From JBECKQ01 sp040235375 (GTDB lineage: Bacteria > Planctomycetota > Phycisphaerae > UBA1845): DNA of 28,321 nucleotides. Below, piece after piece: positions 23,480 to 28,321 of the stretch. The translations under genes and the position numbers were made by a program. The stretch is from assembly GCA_040235375.1 (NCBI GenBank), contig JBECKQ010000013.1:1-28321 (forward strand), written 5' to 3'. Under the pieces are notes generated by a model that saw nothing but the letters and a program-made list of their open reading frames with translations, was not told the DNA's origin and made no database searches. How positions within the stretch are numbered: position 1 is the stretch's first letter; every line of letters begins with the position of its first letter.

Positions 23480-25402
23480 GTGTGCGGGATCGTCGGCTTC
23501 GTCCTGAAAGGTCGCGCCCAGCAGTGGGCTGAACCCCTGCGCCGGGCGGTCTACGCGCTGCGGCACCGCGGCCCTGACGATGAGGGCACGCTCACGTGGT
23601 CGCTGCCGAACGGCAGCGCGGGACTCGGGCATCGCCGACTCAGCATCCGCGATCTCTCCGCCGCCGGCCACCAGCCCATGATCACCGACGACGGCCGCTT
23701 CGCCATCGTCTACAACGGCGAAATCTACAACGCCGAGGAGCTTCGCGCCGAGCTCGAATCCGGTGGTTGCCGGTTCCGTTCGCACACGGACACGGAAGTC
23801 ATCCTTCACGGTTTCGCGGAGTACGGGCCGCAGGTCGTCGAACGTCTCAATGGCATGTTCGCCTTCGCCATGTGGGACAGCGTCGAGCGGCGGCTCTGGC
23901 TTGTCCGCGACCGCGTGGGCATCAAGCCGTTGCTTTATCGCCGGACCGGCGACGGCATCGTGTTCGGTTCGGAGCTTCGCGTGCTCGCCGACTGGCCTGG
24001 AACGGAGCGAGCGATCGACGCGGTCGCCCTGCATCAGTACCTGATGTTCGGTTACGCGCTGACGCCCCGCACGATGCTACGCGAGGTGCGCAAACTGCCG
24101 CCCGGCTGCTGCCTCTGCTACGATGCCGGCCAGAACACGCTACGCGAGCACCGCTACTGGGACCTTGCGGAAACGTTCCTGGCCGGCAGCGCACTCGAGG
24201 GGACGGCGTCGCCGGAGGATCAGTTGTGGTCCCGACTGGGCGACGCCGTTGGCCGTCGCCGTGTTGCGGATGTTCCGCTGGGGTCGTTCCTCAGCGGTGG
24301 GGTGGACTCGGCCTCGGTGTCCGCGCTGCTGGCTGAGCGATCCGATTGGCGGCAGACGTTCTGCGCGGACTTTGCTGAGACAAGCTATTCAGAAGCGCGC
24401 GAAGCCGCCGCCGCCGCCGCGTCGATCGGCGTGGACCACAATACCCACACGCTTGCAGCGCCGCGGCCGGAAATCATGCAGCGGCTCGTCCGTGATGCGG
24501 ACGAGCCGACGGCAGACAGTTCGTTCGTCCCGTACCACGCACTATCCCGTTTTGCCCGGGAGAAAGTGACCGTCGCGCTGTCCGGCGACGGCGCCGACGA
24601 GATGCTGGCCGGCTACATTACGTACCAGGCGAATCGCTACCACCGGTACGTACGCACCCTGCCGCGCCCCGTGCGTCAGTGGATGTCGCAGTCGCTCGGG
24701 GCGGCGATCAAGCCCGGCGCAACGAAAGTCGGTGTCGCGTTCAAGGCGAGGCAGTTTCTGTGCGCGGCCGACGACGACGCGCGCCGCGCGCACGCGATGT
24801 GGCGATGCCTGTGGCGGCCGGGCGACATTGGCGAAATGCTGACCGGCGACGTACTGATCGAGCTTCAGCGGAACGGCTCTGACCCGGTGGCCGACGTGAC
24901 GAACTACTTCGATCGGGTCACGGAGCTGCCGTTTCTTCAGCAGGCGCTGTACGCCGACATGTCCACTTGGCTCGTTGACGACATCCTGCACAAGGTGGAC
25001 CGGGCGAGCATGGCGCACTCGCTCGAGGTGCGGGTGCCGTTCCTCGACCACGGCCTGGTTGAGTGGTGCGCCCCGCTGCCCGAGCATTTCAAGCTGCGCG
25101 GTCGGACCGGCAAGTGGCTGCTGCGTGCGGCGGCTCGTCGCCACTGCTCGAACCTCGTGTTTCAGTCTCGCAAACAGGGCTTCAACGCTCCTGTGGGGCA
25201 CTGGATCAACGGCTCTTTGCGCCCGTGGGCGGACGACTTGCTGGCCGACGCGCCGAACATATGCGGGCCGTGGCTGCGGCCGGACGGGGTGCTGAGCCGG
25301 CAACTGGCGGAGCATCGCAGCGGGCGGGCGGATCACGGCTTCAAGCTGTGGGACCTGCTGTGGCTGATCGAGTGGTGCCGGCAGGTCGGCGCGTCGTTGT
25401 AG
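23480..25402 (+). CDS. asnB: Asparagine synthase (glutamine-hydrolysing)-like amidotransferase
   Basis: 640 aa, two-domain AsnB family enzyme that moves ammonia from glutamine to an adenylated carboxylate. The GTG start at 23480 puts the glutaminase nucleophile at C2 (MCGIVGF). Other class II glutaminase features are RHRGPDDEG, HRRLSIRDLS, VYNGEIYN (77-84) and D104 in SHTDTEV. The synthetase domain has the ATP PP-loop SGGVDS (272-277), ALSGDGADEMLAGY and VDRASMAHSLEVRVPFLDH. GGGAG precedes the start by 7 nt. It lies between two glycosyltransferase-type genes, the usual setting of AsnB homologues found in exopolysaccharide and surface-glycan clusters. There they may amidate a uronic acid or peptide in place of aspartate, so the substrate should not be taken as aspartate without testing. 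Confidence 0.94.
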   Translation: MCGIVGFVLKGRAQQWAEPLRRAVYALRHRGPDDEGTLTWSLPNGSAGLGHRRLSIRDLSAAGHQPMITDDGRFAIVYNGEIYNAEELRAELESGGCRFRSHTDTEVILHGFAEYGPQVVERLNGMFAFAMWDSVERRLWLVRDRVGIKPLLYRRTGDGIVFGSELRVLADWPGTERAIDAVALHQYLMFGYALTPRTMLREVRKLPPGCCLCYDAGQNTLREHRYWDLAETFLAGSALEGTASPEDQLWSRLGDAVGRRRVADVPLGSFLSGGVDSASVSALLAERSDWRQTFCADFAETSYSEAREAAAAAASIGVDHNTHTLAAPRPEIMQRLVRDADEPTADSSFVPYHALSRFAREKVTVALSGDGADEMLAGYITYQANRYHRYVRTLPRPVRQWMSQSLGAAIKPGATKVGVAFKARQFLCAADDDARRAHAMWRCLWRPGDIGEMLTGDVLIELQRNGSDPVADVTNYFDRVTELPFLQQALYADMSTWLVDDILHKVDRASMAHSLEVRVPFLDHGLVEWCAPLPEHFKLRGRTGKWLLRAAARRHCSNLVFQSRKQGFNAPVGHWINGSLRPWADDLLADAPNICGPWLRPDGVLSRQLAEHRSGRADHGFKLWDLLWLIEWCRQVGASL

Positions 25403-25435
25403 CCGGCCGGTTTGCAGGTTCGCAGCGAGGGACCC

Positions 25436-27049
25436 ATGACAACTGCGACTGACATGCCTTTGGAAGAACAGATGAGGCAGCCGCGCAGATCGACGCGGCG
25501 TGTGTTGCTGTTCGTGGCGATTGTGGCCCTTGCGTTTCATGCGATCCAGGTTCTTGCCTGCCGGCTGGTCATTCTTCCCGATTCGCGGCAGTACATCGCG
25601 CTGGCGGTCAGCATCGCCGATCGCGGCGATTTCTCGCAGGAACTGTTCCAGTTTCGCCCGCCGGGGTACCCGTTGATTCTGGCGGCGATTTTCCGGGTGT
25701 TCGGCGAGAACAGTTCAACCGCCATGCTGGTGATTCAGCATCTCATGGCTGTTGCCGTGGCGGTGATCGTTGCGGCGATGGCGTGGCGGCTCTGGCGAAA
25801 TCGCGGGTTCGCCGCGGTGGCGGGCGTGTTTTGTGCCTTTGCCCTTCACGTCGGCAGCATGGCCAACACGGTCATGACGGAGATGCCGTACACGCTCGCA
25901 CTGGCCACCTGCGTGCTGATGCTCGTCTACTACGTACTCGGCGACGGGCGTAAGTGGCTGGCAGCCGCGGCACTTGTCGCGGGCGTGTCGGCGGTCATCA
26001 AGCCGACCGGGCAGCTACTGATCTACACGTGCCTGCTTGCCGCGATTTTTCAGGAATGGCGCGCGGCGCGTGGAAGACGGCTCGACCGGCGGCTTCGCGC
26101 GATCTGCCTCGGCAGTGCGATCGCCACGCTGCCTGCGGTGGCCGCCGTCCTCCCGGTGATGATCAACAGCCATCGCCACTTCGGTTATTTTCAGATGACG
26201 GCCGCCCGCGGCTATGCCCTCTACTACCGAATGGCTTTCATTGACGAACTCGACGACCCGGGCAACGCGGCCCTCACCGAACTCCAGGAAGCCATCGTCG
26301 AAGCCCGTCGAGCCGGAGTGGTCCCGGAGCGGACGACGTATAAAGATTTCTTCCTGACGCTGCAGGCATATCGGAAAACGCGCGGCGCCTCGATGAGCGA
26401 CACGTTCAAGGTCATGGAACGCGCGGCGAACGGCCTTCTTGTACGCCATTGGAAAACGGTCGCCCGCCGTACGGTGATCTACACGTACCGCACGCTATTC
26501 GAGCCGGATTTCACGTACCGATTCGTTCCTGGCGGCGTGGACGGCGCCGGCGGATACATGCCGAGAGACGAGCCGCTGCTCGGCCTGGGCACGTATCTCA
26601 AGCTCGCGGATTCGCTGGTCGGCCGCGAGGCGATGCACCGTTACGTGCCGGTCCGGACAGATGACACGTATTTGTCAGTCCGTTGGCGGCGGTTTGTGCG
26701 GTGGTACCGCGAGCGCATCGAGCTTGGATCGCCGATTACCGGCCTGCTCGATAGTCCTTACGAAGAGCTGATCGCGATTGCCGTTGTCGGCGGCGTGCTC
26801 TCGCTTCTGCGCCGCAACCGCGAGGGGTGGCTGCTGCTCGGGTTCGTGGTGTTCTCGCACGTAGCCCTGTCGGCTTTCATGCAGGGTCCGGTCGGTCGTT
26901 ACGCCGTGCCCGTGCATCCGCTGATGGTCATGTTCCAGGCGCTTGTGATTGTTGAGCTGGCTCGCGCCGGCCTTGCGATTGCACGTAAGGGGACGGCTAT
27001 CGCTTCTCGCCGCACACCAGAAGTGACTGCCCGACGAACGAGCGCGTGA
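25436..27049 (+). CDS. GT39-like polytopic membrane glycosyltransferase
   Basis: 537 aa with about ten membrane segments: one near 22-44, several between 70 and 230, and a last group near 435-510. After TM1 the first periplasmic loop carries an acidic motif, LPDSRQYIALAVSIADRGDF, followed by RPPGYPLILAAIFRVFG. This is the arrangement of the PMT/ArnT/GT39 superfamily, which takes sugars from polyprenyl-phosphate donors. A long soluble loop lies at about 240-415. The start is the ATG at 25436 with GAGGGA just upstream. It fits as the user of the lipid-linked sugar made by the GT2 enzyme of this cluster; that link is inference. Its last 53 bp overlap the convergent methyltransferase gene. Confidence 0.85.
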   Translation: MTTATDMPLEEQMRQPRRSTRRVLLFVAIVALAFHAIQVLACRLVILPDSRQYIALAVSIADRGDFSQELFQFRPPGYPLILAAIFRVFGENSSTAMLVIQHLMAVAVAVIVAAMAWRLWRNRGFAAVAGVFCAFALHVGSMANTVMTEMPYTLALATCVLMLVYYVLGDGRKWLAAAALVAGVSAVIKPTGQLLIYTCLLAAIFQEWRAARGRRLDRRLRAICLGSAIATLPAVAAVLPVMINSHRHFGYFQMTAARGYALYYRMAFIDELDDPGNAALTELQEAIVEARRAGVVPERTTYKDFFLTLQAYRKTRGASMSDTFKVMERAANGLLVRHWKTVARRTVIYTYRTLFEPDFTYRFVPGGVDGAGGYMPRDEPLLGLGTYLKLADSLVGREAMHRYVPVRTDDTYLSVRWRRFVRWYRERIELGSPITGLLDSPYEELIAIAVVGGVLSLLRRNREGWLLLGFVVFSHVALSAFMQGPVGRYAVPVHPLMVMFQALVIVELARAGLAIARKGTAIASRRTPEVTARRTSA

Positions 27050-27743
27050 GCGGGTCTACCACGCGCGCGACCGGCAGCAGGTACCGGTCGAATGCGCGAA
27101 TCTGGCGAGACATGCTTTCGGCCGACAGGTTGCGTTGCCGGAGCACTCGGCCGTTGAGCCACCAGCCGACAGCCGACACCGCGTTCTGGTATCGAGCCCG
27201 AATCACGCGGAATCCAGCGTGTTCGACGAGCGCGATGAGCTGTTTTCGCCGGTAGCGGCGGAAGTGGCCCGCGGCCTCGTCCAGCGTGCCGAACAGCGCG
27301 GGCATGGCCGGCACGTAGAGGATGAGCCGGCCGCCCGGTCGCAGCGCGGAGCGCAGGTTTGAGAGCGCCGCGGCATCGTCTTCGATGTGCTCGAGGACGT
27401 TGAGGCAAACGACGCTGTCGCAGGGCTGCTTCTGGAGTGGCTCGAAGTCCGCGGCCTGCGCCAGGTCGATCTGGTGGCATTCGATGTCAGGGAAACGCCG
27501 TTGGATGTCGCGCAGGCACCATTCATCGAGGTCGGCCGCGACGATCTGGCCGTGTCGCATCAGCTTGGGGGTGTAGATGCCCAGGCCAGCGCCCACTTCG
27601 AGGATCCTCCCGGTCAGCAGGTCGGCGAACGATTCATACACCCATTCGTGATACCGCTCCGCCTCCGGCAGTGCGCAGCTCATGGTGTGCCGGCCCAAGG
27701 GGCGGCTCGACGATTCATTGTCCGCTTTTGCCGCGAGCTCCAT
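26997..27743 (-). CDS. Class I SAM-dependent methyltransferase
   Basis: 248 aa. Rossmann-type methyltransferase with motif I ILEVGAGLGIYTPKL (47-61), acidic D71/D73 in VAADLDEW (ribose binding), motif IV CLNVLEHIEDD and LRPGGRLILYVP. The DEAAGHFRRYRRKQL segment after strand 5 is common in methyltransferases of polysaccharide and lipid-sugar clusters. ATG at 27743; a second in-frame ATG at 27683 would remove 20 residues before the conserved core, and neither start has a strong ribosome site. It is convergent with, and overlaps by 53 bp, the GT39-like gene. The target might be the glycan or a lipid, but cannot be decided. Confidence 0.9.
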   Translation of the reverse strand: MELAAKADNESSSRPLGRHTMSCALPEAERYHEWVYESFADLLTGRILEVGAGLGIYTPKLMRHGQIVAADLDEWCLRDIQRRFPDIECHQIDLAQAADFEPLQKQPCDSVVCLNVLEHIEDDAAALSNLRSALRPGGRLILYVPAMPALFGTLDEAAGHFRRYRRKQLIALVEHAGFRVIRARYQNAVSAVGWWLNGRVLRQRNLSAESMSRQIRAFDRYLLPVARVVDPLTRSFVGQSLLVCGEKR

Positions 27744-27859
27744 CAGCCGTCACACTCCGGGTTCTGCGGATTGGGCAGCGGCGCGCCGCGATCCTGCCCA
27801 CATGGTTATCGGCCGGTGATCGACGGAAGGCGACCGGAAAAGGGGGACGAAGAAGCGTG

Positions 27860-28321
27860 TCAGGCCACTGCCGGCTGCACCTCGCGGACGGCGAGCCGGC
27901 TGCGAATGCTCGCGTAGAGGAGCCCGGCGATGGAGGCGAGAAGAAACGTCCCGGCCCAGACGTAGGCGCCGCCGAGACGCGACAGGACGAGGCCGCCGAT
28001 CGGGGCGCCGATCGTGTTCGCCCCCGAAAAGCACATGCCGAGCACACCCATGTACCGCGCCCGCAGGTGCACCGGCGCGAGATCGGAAACGATTGAGGGC
28101 ACCATCGGCGCCATCATCATTTCGCCGATCGTCCAGATGATGACCGTGACGACGAACGCACCAAAGCCTTCGACCACGCCGATGAGGCCGAAGCCGATCG
28201 CCGTCGTGAATGCGGCGAGTGCCACAAGCGTTCCGCGATGAAACCGGTTGACGATCGACGTGCACGGCAATTGAAACAACGCGATGAGCAGGCCGTTCAC
28301 GGCGATGATCCGGCCGTAACC
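27860..28321 (-). CDS. MFS transporter, C-terminal part (5' end outside window)
   Basis: The frame is open to the right-hand edge, so the gene starts beyond the window; 153 codons plus stop are seen. Four to five hydrophobic segments cover the C-terminal half of a major facilitator protein. The loop APVHLRARYMGVLGM is the MFS signature-like element that follows a segment beginning GEMMMAPMVPSIVSDL, which resembles DHA1-type drug exporters such as MdtH. The terminal residues (VREVQPAVA) are hydrophilic and cytoplasmic. Upstream of the methyltransferase on the same strand with a 116-bp gap; no link in function is evident. Confidence 0.85.
   Translation of the reverse strand, partial: GYGRIIAVNGLLIALFQLPCTSIVNRFHRGTLVALAAFTTAIGFGLIGVVEGFGAFVVTVIIWTIGEMMMAPMVPSIVSDLAPVHLRARYMGVLGMCFSGANTIGAPIGGLVLSRLGGAYVWAGTFLLASIAGLLYASIRSRLAVREVQPAVA

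Noticed and set aside
1..28321. CRISPR arrays, prophage, insertion sequences, toxin-antitoxin or defence genes
   Set aside because: I looked for regular spaced repeats, transposase or integrase motifs, terminal inverted repeats and small paired toxin genes and found none that hold up.

Overview
The window is GC-rich DNA, densely packed with genes on both strands. It looks chromosomal: it carries rpsT, rplU, fmt, def, pyrG and kdsB, and I see no transposase, integrase, phage gene, rRNA, tRNA or CRISPR array. KdsB (Kdo activation) and an RND efflux pump point to a diderm, LPS-type bacterium. A YtrA-type GntR/ABC module, an unusual CTP synthase lineage, rplU without rpmA beside it, an ethylene-receptor-like histidine kinase and frequent GTG starts suggest the Planctomycetota or a neighbouring phylum. 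That placement is inference; no marker here settles it.

Layout. 2-3217: a complete RND efflux permease. 3679-4443: YggS-type PLP-binding protein. 4642-6714: a promoter/operator with a 16-bp-period direct repeat, then a GntR regulator, ABC ATPase and ABC permease coupled by 4-bp overlaps. 6757-9407 (minus): a kdsB-pyrG operon behind a near-consensus promoter; pyrG makes the CTP that KdsB consumes. 9665-10495: an exported cysteine-patterned protein of unknown function. 10647-12258 (minus): def-fmt, the N-terminal formyl-methionine pair. 12337-14284: a promoter, a TPR protein and ribosomal protein S20. 14488-15057: a TlyA/FtsJ-type methyltransferase lacking its S4 domain. 15292-17497 (minus): a deacetylase, a CoA-binding protein and a membrane-anchored hypothetical. 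17622-19023: a HAD hydrolase, a small conserved hypothetical and L21.

19074-21810 (minus) is the most distinctive part: a tight three-gene signalling operon. It encodes a membrane kinase whose N-terminus aligns without gaps to the copper/ethylene-binding domain of plant ETR1, then a single-domain response regulator, then a receiver-histidine kinase hybrid. About 600 bp of non-coding DNA with several inverted repeats separates it from 22412-27049, a glycan cluster (GT2 glycosyltransferase, asparagine synthase-like amidotransferase, GT39-like membrane protein). A convergent SAM methyltransferase overlaps the last of these by 53 bp, and the window ends inside an MFS transporter.

I do not see a wholly new defence or mobile system. 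The best leads are the ethylene-receptor-like phosphorelay, the S4-less TlyA, the divergent CTP synthase, the mirrored-cysteine secreted protein and the structured gap at 22137-22334.
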